NCBI GenBank assembly: GCA_951812925.1
Contig: OX638369.1
Span: 47,735,061 to 47,799,060, forward strand
Length of the DNA: 64,000 nucleotides
Direction: 5' to 3'
Source of the DNA: Calliopum simillimum
Lineage: Eukaryota > Arthropoda > Insecta > Diptera > Lauxaniidae
In this document: one piece after another, positions 46,101 through 57,716 of the stretch
How the letters are laid out: every line of letters starts with the position of its first letter
How positions within the stretch are numbered: the stretch's first letter is position 1
Program-made: the position numbers and the translations under genes
The notes under the pieces: model-generated
Database searches by the model: none
The model's input: only the letters and a program-made list of their open reading frames with translations
What the model was told of the DNA's origin: nothing

Positions 46101-49100
46101 TAAGTGTGATATTTTAGTTAAATATGTTGAGCCTTACAAAAAATCATTATGTAAGCGCTTGCATGTAGTTCTAGCGAAGAAGCATTTTACAAGAAGCGCT
46201 TTAAATTTTTTTCTTTGTGTGATATTACAAGTACAAATACATGCTTCATAAATATATAAATAGAACATTGATATCGGATTGCAACTCAGCTGTTTACCAT
46301 TGCTTTTATACGGTTACATAGGAGTAAAAAAACCAATGAATCATCACATACATTTGTAAACAATCGTATATATTCAGCAAAAATTGCGAATTTATTAATT
46401 GACAAAAATTGTTTGAAACACTGGAGTAAGTGTATTCAAATTGAGGAGATTTTGTAAAGTAAAAAAAGTTTTATATTTCTATACTTGGAATGCTTCACGC
46501 AACCTATGCCCCGGATTTTAAGAAAGGTGCAACCGTGACTGCACTCGTTTTATTTTGCTTAAATTTTTAACTAGGTAGATACAACCACTTTTAAATTGAT
46601 GTGCTTAATAGTGCATTTTTTTTTTATCAGATTTGGAAACAGATAAGCGCTGTTTTGTTTTAATAAGGGTATGAATTGACAAAGCTACATTGTATGTATT
46701 CTACTTTAACTCCTAAGAGGAGCATAGGGCCAATAACAAAACGACTTTGGCGGTACGAAATAACGCCCAAAAACAAAAGCGAAATAATTTTGAAATTATT
46801 TTCATATAAATTTGGGCGGAAATCATTTTGGAAAAACACCCAAAATTGAGCTTTATTTTTTTTAAAGATTTGGGCGTTGTTTTGCTTTTCATTTGGGCGT
46901 TATTTCATTTAAAAAAAAAGAAATAACGCCTAAAAAATTTAAAAAACAAAGCCAAAACCTTATTATTGATGTGAAATATCGCCCAAAAAATATGAAATAA
47001 AGCCCAAAAAAAAAAAACAAAATTAACGAAATATCGCTCAAATTATTTTCAAATAAATTTTGGCGATAATAACTTTTGGAATAAACACTTAAATTTATTT
47101 ATATCAAAATAGTTTGGGCGTTATTTCGTTAAAAATGTGGGCGTTATTTCAATAATTCGGCGTTATTTAGTTTTATTATTTTTATGGACGTTATTTCGTA
47201 CCCTGTTTGAACTATATTTCATTTCAATTATTTATTGGGCGTTATTTCGATTAATTTATTTTTTTTTTAATTTATTTCATTGGGCGTTAATTGCTACCAC
47301 CAACGATACTTTTGTCGAAATAAAACTATCAAAGGAACTGAATATCTACAAGATGAGCTTGTTTATGCCAGGGACATCCAACCTTATCATTTGAGAGGAG
47401 CAGATGACTTCAGATTTGAAAGATTCAACAAGATCAGTACTCAGAATTTAATTATGTATAATACTATTTAACTCACTACCAGCTATAATCAAAAATGAAA
47501 ATAGTTTCCATTGTTTTAAAAAACCTGTAGTAGAAAATTTTTAAATTTATTGAATATTTTAAAAATTAAAAACTAAGGGCCTGTTTCACCGCTCCCAGAT
47601 AAAGGTCCTGATAGCGCTATCTAGCAGATATGTGGCAGATAGACAAAAAATTCTGCTTCACAATTTACAGATAGAGATATCTGTAAGATAAAGTCCCTGA
47701 TAAATTAACTGCCACATCATATTGTTGATAAAATTTTATCTGCCATTTTAAAAAAATTTTTAAATTACAAATTGAATTTTGGTTTATAGACAAGCTAATT
47801 TTCTGAATATGAAAAAAGGGGGTCCAACTAGGAGGGTTAAAATTAGGATTTCAGAATATGCCTAATTAAATAATAACATTGAAAACGGAATATATCGCTT
47901 AAAACGCCCGATCTCCGTAAAAAAACGAATCATATGAAAGTGTCCAAGGCTTCTTCCGTATTTGACTTGCATATTTATATTGATTCATTTCCAATATGAA
48001 TCCCACAAATATTTCACCGCAAGTGAATGCAGTCAAGACCTTCTGAGGACAAACCTTATAAACTAAAAACGAAGAAAAGCAAATTCCTGCTTTCATGAAT
48101 TCTAAACGTGCCTTCGTCAAGTTAAGCAAGTATTGTACCAACAATGAAAGTACGATGTAAAAGTACAATAAAGTGGCCCATTTTCTTCATGTAAAAAACC
48201 GATTGAGTAGCAACAATTCGGGTCACACGTTACTTGATGCAGATGCTTTTTTCTTCTTTGGGTCCAGCATTTGATAATATCCAATGCGCATATGAAGGTA
48301 AAAAAGTGCATTGTGAAAAAATTGGTCGTCGAGCAGCGAGAATCGGTGGAAAGTAGTTTTAATTACGTTCAATCCCATCGAAAACTTACTCAATTTGTTA
48401 ATTTGAGTTCCGCTAACAGTGCAGAGTACCATTGAGCGTTCCAGTTATGTAAATCGGGTTTAAAATTAGGGCACAAGTGCGTCAAAGGCAAGTAGGCTCC
48501 GCTGGTTTTTTTTTTTTTTTTTGCTTATGGAGAGCTTCTTGAGCATTAAATTTATGGTCTCCAGAACGCAGAAGTTTCCTCACTGCACGACTTTCTTAAA
48601 GGCACTTCAGACTATTTGAGAAGTCATATGCGTTTTCTTATGTTTTTCTGTATTGATTTTTTCTCTGACTGTCAAATTTGTATTGTTTTTAATTTATATT
48701 GTTGAAATTGTTTTAATTTTATATTTTTCAAACAACATTAAAAAATTTGAAAACTCCTATGACTTCTCTTTTCAAATAGATTCAAATCTAATGCCAAAAT
48801 AACTCATATCAGTTTTCTTCTGATAAATCATTTGCGTAATAAATTTACATTCACACTATCAGAGTTGCCATATTTGACAACTCATAAGAGTTTCTGTATG
48901 ACTTTTCAGATAGTCTGAAGCGGCTTTTAGTTCATGCTGGATCTCCGCGACTACTTATTTTCGAAGCCGGCAATTTGGATTTGTCGTACTTAAAACAACT
49001 TTTTACCAAATCTCGCTGCTCGACGACCCATTTTTTCACAGTCCACATTCGCGAGATCACACCATAAATTGGCTGCAGCTGGTTGCGAATTCGACACAAT

Positions 49101-52100
49101 ATAGAAAAGGAAGTCCTGTTGGATAACGCGAAACGCTGGTCCCTAGGGAGAAATAAGAATCTGCATCTGTTTGCAACGAGTTCTAAGGGATGGTCTGAAC
49201 GTAACAGTCTCTGAACAAGAAATAAATAAGTATTATGTTAACAAAAAGAGACTCAACTCTGAGTAACATAATAACTGCCAAATTCTCTTCGCTTGATATC
49301 AAAGAAAGAGTAATGGCAGGCAAAAAAATTAATAAAGGAAAGCTAAACGCATCTCTGTTTGGTGGTAATGTAAAACATGGTATTTACGTAAATGATCGCT
49401 TTACAAAATACAACAGAGATTTGTTTGTGTCAGCTAAGAGAGTTAAAATAGAGAAAAAATTTAAGTATTTATGGTTCCGTAACTCAAAGGTACTCCTTAG
49501 AAAAGTTGAAAACGGTAAAGTGTTCGCTATAAGATCTTTTGATGATTTGGATGTTTTGAAAAAGTAGTGCCTATAGCACCAATATGCTTGAGTATTTCCG
49601 ATTTTAATTCTTTATCTTTTTTAAATAATCATGAATCTGTGTATGTTCTACATCAAAATATTCGAAGCATTAGAAAAAATTTTGATCTATTGGCTACAAA
49701 TATTGAATCTTTTGGAAGTTTGCCACATTTGATTTTTGTTTCAGAAATTTGGATTTATTCCTTTGAAGTTGATGATTTTAAATTACCAAACTATATGTTT
49801 TATGCTAATCCTAATGATTCGTATTCGGCTGGAGGTGAAGGCGTGTTCGTAAATAATATGCTTGAATGTAACGAAGTCCAATGCTTTTGTAAAGTTAATT
49901 TTACATTTATGTGTATATAGACTCCACTCAGTCTTCGCAAACATTTGTTGAAGAATTTACAACTATTTTGAGCAATGTAAATGATGCTAATCTTATTATT
50001 TTGGGTGATTTTATTTTAAATCTTTTAGATTCTTGCTCTGTGACAAAAATGTACAGTGCACTTATGTCAAAAAAAGGTCTATACTTTTTTGTCAATGAAC
50101 CTACTAGATCGAATTCAAATATCTATTTAGATCATGTTTTTGGACGCTTTTCAAATATTTCGCTCAGTTTGTGTACAGGAATTGTGTTGAACCTTGAAGT
50201 GTCAGATCATTGTATGACTGGTGTTTTGTTTCATAAGCTTTGTTTTCAAAAACAGGCAATTAAACCTATTGAACGTAACTTTAATAAGATAAACTTTGAG
50301 GAACTCAACTTTTGACTTAGAAACTGTGACTGGAATGCAGCTTATGAGAAAGATAATGCGTCTGTGGCTTAAAGCAAATTTTTAGATATACTTAGTCAAT
50401 GCATCGCTTCTTCTACATTCCCAGTTCGGATAAAAAAATCTAAAACTAGATTGAAACCATGGATTAGTCAAAATCTATTGAATAAGATAAAAGCAAAAAA
50501 TAAACTGAGACAAAAATGTTACAAGCATCCACAAAACGAAAACTTAAAAATTAGATTCCGTCAATTGTGTAAACGTGTCAATGCTGAAATTCGTGCTTGC
50601 AAGGATAACTATTATTATGAAATGGTGAGTAAATCCCAGGCTAATTTGAGAGAAGAGTGGAAAGTTATAAGAAGTATTACGGATAGGAATATCAAAACCC
50701 AAAATAATATATTTTCTCTACAAAAAAGGTCCGAAGAAATTTTTCGACCCCACCGAAATAGCAAACGAGCTTAATGACTATTTTGCTTCTATTGGTGTTT
50801 CAATGCAACCATCAACTACAGCTCCATGTGGCTGTTGTGATGTTTTTGGGCTTGTGGAAAATAATTTCAACACCAATAGCTTCTTTTTTAGTCCAATCTC
50901 TGGTTCAGAAACTCTCAAAGAGATAAGAAAACTGAAGAATTCTCATTCTTGTGGTAGTGATAATATTTCAAACACTGTTTTAAAGAACATTGCTTTCAAC
51001 ATTGTAGATATTTTAACACAAATTTTTAACTTAAGTATTGCCACCGGCATATTCCCAGAGGATCTTAAGTGTGCTATTGTTATACCACTTTTTAAAAAAG
51101 GAAATAAAAAAGATAAAAGTAATTATAGGCCCATCTCTTTTATCTTCAATATCTAAAATTTTTGAAAAATTGTGAAAACTAGGTTATTAGTTTTTTTATC
51201 AAGGGCTAATTTCTTCAGCCCACTTCAGTTTGGTTTTAGGGCAGGATGTCCTTAAAGCAATAAAAATATGGCTTCTTCTTTTAGATGCCAATCAGGTTGA
51301 AATTTTGATGCGCTACACAGTTTAATATCACTTACAGTTTTGATATCACTTACAATAGCTAAAAATTCATAGAATGTGTAAAATGTTTTCATTTGCATCT
51401 TGTTTGTTCTATTGTTTTGTGTCTGATTTTAATTTATTTATTTACTCTTTATCATACAATCTATTAAATGTTCACCCCACATTTTAATCACTTTAATTAA
51501 TGGTTTGTATTGTAAGTTTTGATGTGATATCTATCACTATTTTTGTTATATAAAATATAAATGTCACTAACTATTCTCTTTAAATTCTAGTAATATAAAA
51601 TTTTTTTGATTATGTAGCATAAGTATATTGTAACAAGAGAATAATGAATGAATAATGAAAAAAAAATAACATGTGATCTGAATTTCTGCAGCTTGATTTT
51701 GGTGCCTTGCATTTTCAGCGCATATGTAATTAAAATTATTTAAATTTGATATTTTAAGAAATTTGAATTTTAAAAAAAATTCTATTTTTTGTTTATATTT
51801 TGTATTGTTTCTTACGTTTTAAATATCAGAAGGAAATCTGACAGAAATTTTATTCGTAACTTCAAGTGTGAAACAGAAAAAAATTTATCAGGCAGATTAT
51901 CAGATTATTTATCTGCTAGATTACTATCAGGAACTTTATCAGAGACCGGTGAAACAGACCCTAAGCTGTACAAAATTTTAAATGTAACAGTTATTTTTGA
52001 ACTAATAAAGAAATAATAATAATAAGAAAAGTTAAAATACATGTTGGCTGATGAAAGCTGCTACCAAAAAAAATGTTATAACTTTTTTTTAACCAATTAA

Positions 52101-55100
52101 TCTTTTCCATTTTTTTATTTTACAGATTAATCTTTAGATTTAACGAAAATGGAGGATTGGGACACTGAGACAAGGATTTGGATTGTCCGCCGTTATCACG
52201 CATTGGAGTCCATAGTTTCAGTACAAAGAGAATATAGGCGCACGTTTGGGGGCATTCCTCTGAGCAGATGGACTATAATGAGGCTCGTAAACAATTTCGC
52301 CGAGCACGGGACATTTGAAAGAATTGCTTATTATCGAAACGCTTCAGTTCGGACGCAGGAAACTATCGCTGCTGCCATACAAGCCAATCCCAGAATTTCG
52401 ACAAGGAGCTTGTCTGCCCAAATGAGTATCAACAGACAGTCACTGCAGACAACATGCACAAAGATTTGAACTTGTTTCCATACAAAATTCAAATGACAAA
52501 TAAACTGAATGCAGCAGACTTGCCAATTCGATTGGAATTTTACCAGAAGATACTTCAAATAGTGGAAGAGAACGAAAACGTCTTAAACTGTATTTTTATG
52601 TCTGATGAGGCTCATTTTGACCTAAATGGCAATGTTAACAAACAAAATTGTCGAATATGGAGTGATTATAATCCCCAAATACTCCATGAGACGGAATTGC
52701 ATCCACTACGCATCACAGTGTGGTGTGCAGTTTCATCAAAATGCATTGTCGGGCCTTACTTTTTTGAAGAGGGCGGTGCTACTGCTACGGTCACTGCAGA
52801 CCGTTACTTAAAAATGTTAAAAGAATTTTTTTACCCAGAATTACGCCGAAAGAGAATCTCTCTCAACTCTGTGTGGTTTCAACAAGATGGTGCAACTCCT
52901 CACATTGCCCGGCCTGTTATGACAGAATTACAGCGAAAATTTTCAAATAAGCTGATTTCCAGAAACTCCCCATTCCGTTGGCCCCCCAGGTCTCCTGACC
53001 TTAATGCGCCAGATTTTTTCTTATGGGGTTATTGCAAACAGGAAGTTATAAAACAAAACCAGCAAATTTGAACGACTTAAAGCAATCCATTCGAACAATA
53101 GTTGCGGCGATTCCTGCTGCAACTCTTCACACAGTTATGATCAACTTTTTACTAAGGTACCGCACATGCGTCACCGAGCGTGGAGGCCATTTAAACTCTT
53201 TAATTTTTAAAACTACTTAATTAAACTAAATAAAAATGTATTATCTTTCAAATAAAACAAGAAAACATTAACTAAATGAATTTTAAAAAAAGTTATTTAA
53301 CTTTCTTTATGTAGCAATATTCATCAGCCACCCTGTAATATTAACTAATCTGTCATGCTCCGTAATCCGCGTGGTTTTAATTTATTTTCAATTTGAGAAA
53401 ACAGGGTTTATTGAAAAATAAAGTTCTTAAAGTCTACAAGTTCGTGTATTATGACAAAACGAATCAAGTGACTAATTTTCAACAGCTTACATCTTGAAAG
53501 CTGAGTCATGAATTGAAAGTTTTGCTTACAAACTTTATTCTATAAGTTAAAAAGAACACTTAAATCAAAGTAAGTTATAAATTAAAAGTTTTAATTGGTT
53601 GATAATTATGAGTGACTTCCAGTCACTTAATTCGTTTCGCCGTACATGATAAGGCTATTAGTGTTTTTTAATTTTCCAATAAAAAGGGGTAAATAGACCT
53701 AAATCAAAGGCAAATTCATAGAAAATAAAGTGAACTTTCTTGATATTTTTACAAGGTGATATGTTAAAAATATATTTTTCGATCGCTGGACCAAGAAATA
53801 CGTGATGGAGATAATTCAAGGTACAGTACACGATGGAGGGTAGATAAAAAATTGTTTTTTTTTTTAAATCGATTTAAGTTATGAAAAACTGATACGGAGT
53901 TATTAACTCCATGTCATAAAAACTAAATCCACAACTATCCGCAACTTAATGCGAATAGGTAAGCGAAAAATTGTGCAAGTGAAAAAAGTGCAAATGCATT
54001 CAAAAAATTGTCTTCATTCGCTTCAAACTACGCAAACCTTCAGTACGGCTCTAGTGATGGGTGTTCCACTCCAAAGATCACCATAAAAAAACAAATGAAA
54101 CTTTTGCATTTGTAAAGATACGTATGTACTATATGTTCATTTCCAAGGGGAAAATTTCAAGCGCTTCTCAAGCAATCGCATTTATAGCACTTGTTCTCAT
54201 AGGAATTTATAAGGGCTTACACAACGTTTTTTTTTTTTTGGAAGGCGGTAAGCATTGAAATATCAAACTTTGTTTAGAGAGACAGTTTTCTTTCAAACTA
54301 CGAGTTCTAATTTTTATAATAAAAAAAAGAAGAGAAAGAGGACAAATTTAACGTTTATATGACAGAGATGTGGTAAGGAGATTCAAATTGATGTATCTCT
54401 AAGCCACAGACCCCGAGTTTGAATCCCAGCACGGGTTAATTCTTTTTTTTTACTATGATACACAATGATTTTTTGTAAGGTTGCATGAAGTAAGCATTGG
54501 AATATCAAACTCTAAAACATGAGTTGTCAAAAAATAATTTGTGTTTCTTTTTTGTTCAGGGTGAAATCAAAGCGCGCTCTATGAGCTCAGAATGAAACGA
54601 CCGAGCGTTCAGAGTAAAAGACGCAGCACAACAAAATTGACAATTAAAAGAAGAAAAATAAACAAAATAAAATAAAAACTAATTTTATTTAGGACTGTGG
54701 TGATTATTTTGAAGATAAATAAAATAAATTTAAAAGTTTATTTGAATTCTTTAGCAGTTTAACCAGCTTGCAATAAAAAAAAGTTCAAAGAAAACCGCCT
54801 ACTGTTGGCAGGTTTTTTTTTAACAAAAAATATTTTCAACCAAAAAACTGTAATTTTCAAAAAAGGTTTTTGGAAATTAACAATCAATTTAAAAATTCTA
54901 TTTATTTTTTTTTTTTTTAAATTTTGAAAAAACTGTAATTTGTACTTGGAGATAATTTAAAAGGACTGTAAGCTTGCCTTGGCCGTCCATTAATGACTTA
55001 AGACGTTTTTAGCATATTTTTGACCCCCCTCCCCTCGTAAGAAATTTCAAGATTTTTCACTACTCCCTCCCCCCTATCTAAACTTTTGTAAGAATACTAT

Positions 55101-56538
55101 ATTCGTGAACATTTTTTTTTTAGTAAGTTACATAGTTTTCTGAATGATATTAGAAACAGAAACAGATAAAGAAGTGAAAACCAAAAAGACAGTTTTATCC
55201 AGTTTCGAATTATTTGGAGTCATTAGTTTATAGTTTTTCGCTTTACGATTTGTATAGGAATATAAGAGTTTTAAAAACTTTGAAATGATCTCTTAAAAAG
55301 TAGTTATGAACAAACCATGACCATAATATTCTTGGCCTTGGAGTTTTTATTGAGTCTATAGTTACAACGACTAAGACTCAAGTTTTGATTTTATGACGCA
55401 TGATAGCTCTGACTAAGCTGACGATATGTATAGTCTATAATTAAATTAACTATTGTAAGTTTGATGGTAATATTGTAAATCTTACGTAAGATATTGTGTA
55501 ACTCCCCCTCCTCCAGGTAAGAAATCGTAAGATTGTTCACTACCCCCTTCCCCCTAAAAATCTTAATTAATTAATGGATGGCCCCTAACAAGAGAAAGAC
55601 AATGCTAAGTGCTTTAAAATACCCTTTTCAAAGGGTATGGTAAGTTTCAGATCCTTACACCTCAGGAAAATATTACAATACAAAGAAAGAAACTAAAAAA
55701 TAAGTGCTTTTTTCCCCTTGGGTACATATATATGTGGACATTTAGGGCTTTTATTCACATAAATACATATTAAGTTTAACATTGTCACTAATATTGTAGT
55801 TGTTGTAATAAATACATATGTATAAGCTAAAATTAAAATTTGTTAAGTGCAAATTTCTATTGAAAGGTAAACTTTTTTGATGCGACACAACAACAATGAA
55901 AAGCTAATAGCCATGACAGTAAAAGTAGAAAGATAAAAGTGGATAAAAATGGGGAAAACCAAATTTCAAGGTTGACCTCTATTCGATGAACAAAAGGAAA
56001 AAACAGTGAATCAGGACACCATGAACAAAACGTAACAATTAACTAAATTTAAAGGAAACATTCAAGCGAATGTACATCAAAGTTTTGAAAAATTTTAATT
56101 TTATGCAAACTTTAAATTGATTTCAGCAAAAAAAAAAAAAATACTGAAAAAATTTAACAATTTCGATTCTGGGCCAAACGAAATAAAAATCAATAAATGC
56201 AAATTGCAAACGGATAACATTGAATTTTAGGTACGAAAGAGGCCAACAACACGAATGGAAGGAAATACAAGGATAAAAGCAGGAGGTCAGCAAAGTAAAA
56301 GTGACAATGTAGAGTCCAGGTGAAAAATGCATACATACTTATACATACATATATGTGCCAACTAGAATAAAAACCATCTAAATTTCTTTAGATTTTTTAT
56401 CAGACTTACACCCAAGAGCGTTCCATGCTGCTGCATTGCCTGCAACATGGCAACTTCATCTTGTGGTCCGATTCCCAATGGCAAAGGAATTTTATCGCTG
56501 TTTTTCTTCTCACTCGAAGGTTTCGTTAAAATCGTCAT
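43029..56538 (-). CDS. ITM2: ITM2/BRI-type BRICHOS membrane protein, three exons
   Basis: Coding exons 56410-56538, 43587-44286 and 43029-43159 (minus strand) join in phase (GGT|GTAAGT to CAG|CGT; G|GTAAGT to ACAG|TT) into 319 residues. Cytoplasmic tail 1-68; one transmembrane segment at about 70-92 (TILLFFIALTVMAMGVVGGY); extracellular BRICHOS domain about 190-270 with its conserved cysteine pair C202 (RCFIMPLD) and C262 (NECYDMKVY). A dibasic furin-like site FKR lies at 278-280, where human BRI2 is cut to release its C-terminal peptide; here the tail is about 39 residues (ESGKFAEFVGKGIVEFDLIN). Type II topology and proprotein processing are inferred from the family. Intron 1 is about 12.1 kb and packed with transposons; intron 2 is 427 bp. 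Confidence 0.93.
43587..44286 (-). CDS. ITM2: ITM2 exon 2 (membrane segment and BRICHOS)
   Basis: 700 bp, beginning RTPPPHYNDDDAES after the acceptor and ending NYVSG before the donor. Its internal ATG would drop the conserved cytoplasmic exon, so translation from exon 1 is preferred. Confidence 0.92.
44287..46734. other. Intron 1 of ITM2, proximal part
   Basis: No gene. At 44495-44670 there are two units of the AAATCTCATCCATG repeat also seen at 7985-8285. At 44790-45090 there are diverged pieces of foldback-type repeats (CTCGGCTTCGTCCGGG; AGCGACCTCAAATTAGTTTA, shared with the hairpin arm at about 38830). The rest is AT-rich. Confidence 0.5.
46735..47284. repeat. AACGCCCAAA motif cluster 2
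   Basis: Same motif family as 41228-41760, with the first part mostly CGAAATAACGCCCAAAA and the second part mostly inverted (TGGGCGTTATTTCG), giving a loose overall dyad. Ends abruptly at the LINE fragment at 47285. Confidence 0.75.
48599..48926. mobile_element. Harbinger-type MITE, 328 bp
   Basis: Ends AAGGCACTTCAGACTAT and the mirror of AAGCCGCTTCAGACTAT, followed by a TGAGAAGTCATA-like block on both sides, flanked by TTA (48596-48598, 48927-48929). Non-coding, nested in the larger element. Confidence 0.75.
49200..51660 (+). mobile_element. CR1/jockey-type LINE, internally deleted
   Basis: Plus-strand remnants in order: ORF1 C-terminal part (49235-49567, with YVNDRFTKYNRDLFVSAKRV); ORF2 endonuclease (49567-50310, VYVLHQNIRSIRKNFDLLAT, a degraded SEIWI box, GDFILNLLD, SDHCMTGVLF); linker (50451-50774, KPWISQNLLNKIKAKNKLRQ); and the start of the reverse transcriptase (50735-51155, NSHSCGSDNISNTVLKNIAF, IPLFKKGNKKDKSNYRPIS). 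After about 51240 the remaining reverse transcriptase is missing and a 3' UTR follows, ending near 51660 in an A-rich tail. Several frameshifts and stops: inactive. ORF1 and ORF2 overlap at the ORF1 stop. Confidence 0.85.
52040..53335 (+). mobile_element. Tc1/mariner-superfamily element, 1296 bp
   Basis: Ends CATGTTGGCTGATGAA and the mirror of CAGGGTGGCTGATGAA, with inverted similarity for about 50 bp (TGCTAC and GTTA…AACTTTTTTT blocks), flanked by TA (52038-52039 and 53336-53337). It contains one broken transposase gene and lies three bases after the (AAT)n tail region of the adjacent LINE. Confidence 0.85.
52149..53220 (+). pseudogene. Broken DDE transposase of the mariner-type element
   Basis: The frame opens MEDWDTETRIWIVRRYHALE (N-terminal helix-turn-helix of the type fused to insect DDE_3 transposases) and RISTRSLSAQMSINRQSLQ. 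It shifts one base near 52450 into KDLNLFPYKIQMTNKLN, the catalytic core with FMSDEAHFDLNG, VWFQQDGATPHIAR and PPRSPDLNAPDFFLWGY, and shifts again near 53040 to TIVAAIPAATLHTVM and the stop. The D-D-D triad is present but two frameshifts make it non-functional. The SPDLNAPD signature has Asp rather than Glu as third residue, 36 or 41 residues after the second Asp. Confidence 0.85.
53338..54978. other. Intron 1 of ITM2, gene-free
   Basis: A piece of the CCGTAATCCGCGTGG repeat lies at about 53360. An imperfect inverted pair (TGACAAAACGAATCAAGTGA near 53452; AGTCACTTAATTCGTTTCG near 53622) suggests an old element of about 200 bp. At 54375-54455 a tRNA-like B box (GAGTTTGAATCCC) followed by a T run is present but no cloverleaf forms. 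No gene. Confidence 0.4.
54979..55585. mobile_element. MITE-like element with GGCCRTCCATTAAT ends
   Basis: The left end GGCCGTCCATTAATGACTTA, followed by a C-rich CCCCCCTCCCCTCGTAAGAAA block, is mirrored at the right by TTAATTAATTAATGGATGGCC preceded by CCCCTCCTCCAGGTAAGAAA in direct orientation. Ends of this type are common in insect DNA transposons. Target duplication not resolved. Confidence 0.5.
55586..56409. other. Intron 1 of ITM2, distal part
   Basis: AT-rich, no gene or element recognised. Ends at the ITM2 exon 1 donor. Confidence 0.5.
56410..56538 (-). CDS. ITM2: ITM2 exon 1 (cytoplasmic N-terminus)
   Basis: 43 codons, MTILTKPSSEKKNSDKIPLP to HGTLLG, with a consensus GTAAGT donor that joins in phase 0 to exon 2. 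Too short for a usual open-frame search. The match in phase and the preserved protein-like composition support it. Confidence 0.85.
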
Positions 56539-57716
56539 TTTTCTGCTGGGTTATTTTTCTGCTCCTTGTTAAATTAGTTAGTCTTTATTTCGTCTTAATT
56601 TAAATTGATTTTTGAAGCAGTTTTTGATTTCGTTGCAATTAAATAATTTTCAATTTGAATGATTAAAACTTCACTGCAAATTTTGTTTAAAAAAACGAAC
56701 AAAAAATTTTATTTTTCGAAATCACACAATTAAGTTTTTTGCTTTCGCAAGTGTTTTTGATGAAAATAATTAAAATTTTCTGTACGAAAACTTTCCGCTT
56801 TCCACTTGTTATCGTTTTGCTGAATAGAGAACGAATGAGGAGAAGAAAGAAAAAAGGAAAAGACAAGAAAATAATGACATTTCGCAAAATTACGCATTTA
56901 ACCATGGTACAATTATAGAAGTAGCGCCAAATTGTCAAAACGAACAATGCGGAGACAAAATTGCTAGCAAGTTCCGTCATGACAGCAAAGCGGAGAACGA
57001 AATCAACAAATCAAGTCGCCTAGACAAATGTCAAAACCAGAAAAATTTAAAATTGTTGTTGTTTTGCAAGTTAATTTTGACATAACTTGCTACAAAAAAG
57101 AAGAACAAGAAAGCGCCATCTGTGCTGGCGCTACCTTCTATAATAATATCATGAGTCAATACACCAACCATGTCATGACAGTAGGTTAAGATAATTAAAT
57201 AACGAGAAAAACAAACAAATCTCAACGAAACATGGCTTAAAACTAGTGGAGCACGGACTTATATCCTTTGTGCAACTGCACAAAGTAGTACCATGCCCTT
57301 CAGCATAAGTTTATTTCCTCAATAAAGATATTTGTATTTTTTGTATAGTCCGACCACCAAAAAAAAAAAAATCTGAAACAGTGGCTATAGTTATATTAAC
57401 CGTATTCACAATCTGCGTCGTAGCATATGTAAAATTATTTGAAACTAAAAAAACAAATTCTATAAGCCGTGTTCACGATCCGGAGCATTTAGACTTGCAA
57501 AATGGCAATCATTTCCATTATTATTTTTTAGTATAGAAAATGCATAAAAGCACGATAAATTCAATCCTACATATTTTTATTTACAAATGCTATGACGCAA
57601 CCCCTTATGCACTGGATCGAAAAAAAAAATTTCAAATAATTTTACATTTGCTACGATGCAACAGGATCTTGAATGCGGCTACTATGAAATTAAAATACAT
57701 CCTCTTAATTATTAAT
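56539..57716. other. Intergenic: ITM2 5' region
   Basis: Lies between the ITM2 start codon and the stop of the MADF-BESS gene, both on minus. It must contain the ITM2 5' UTR and promoter and the MADF-BESS 3' UTR. No TATA box or other element can be assigned with confidence. Confidence 0.4.

Larger units (their letters stand above)
47577..51961. mobile_element. PIF/Harbinger-like element, 4.4 kb, with nested insertions
   Basis: Inverted ends GGGCCTGTTTCACCG and the mirror of GGGTCTGTTTCACCG, similar for about 55 bp (shared CTGATAAAG-like, CCTGATAG and ATCTAGCAGATA blocks), flanked by TAA (47574-47576 and 51962-51964). A 3-bp TWA duplication is the PIF/Harbinger hallmark. The interior lacks an intact transposase; a LINE (49200-51660) and a MITE (48599-48926) account for much of the length. 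Short inverted copies of TCGTCGAGCAGCGAGA-type sequence lie at 48328 and 49012. Confidence 0.75.
47285..52036 (+). mobile_element. LINE 3' fragment split by a DNA transposon
   Basis: 47300-47540 encodes the C-terminal end of a jockey/CR1-type ORF2 (EYLQDELVYARDIQPYHLRG, FNKISTQNLIMYN, then, frame-shifted, LFNSLPAIIKNENSFHCFKK and a stop). Its 3' UTR stops at 47576 and resumes at 51962 after the inserted element, ending in an (AAT)n tail at about 52012-52026. So 47285-47576 plus 51965-52036 are one original fragment. Confidence 0.7.

Noticed and set aside
54375..54460. Second tRNA-like segment with B box and T run
   Set aside because: No A box at the right distance and no cloverleaf.
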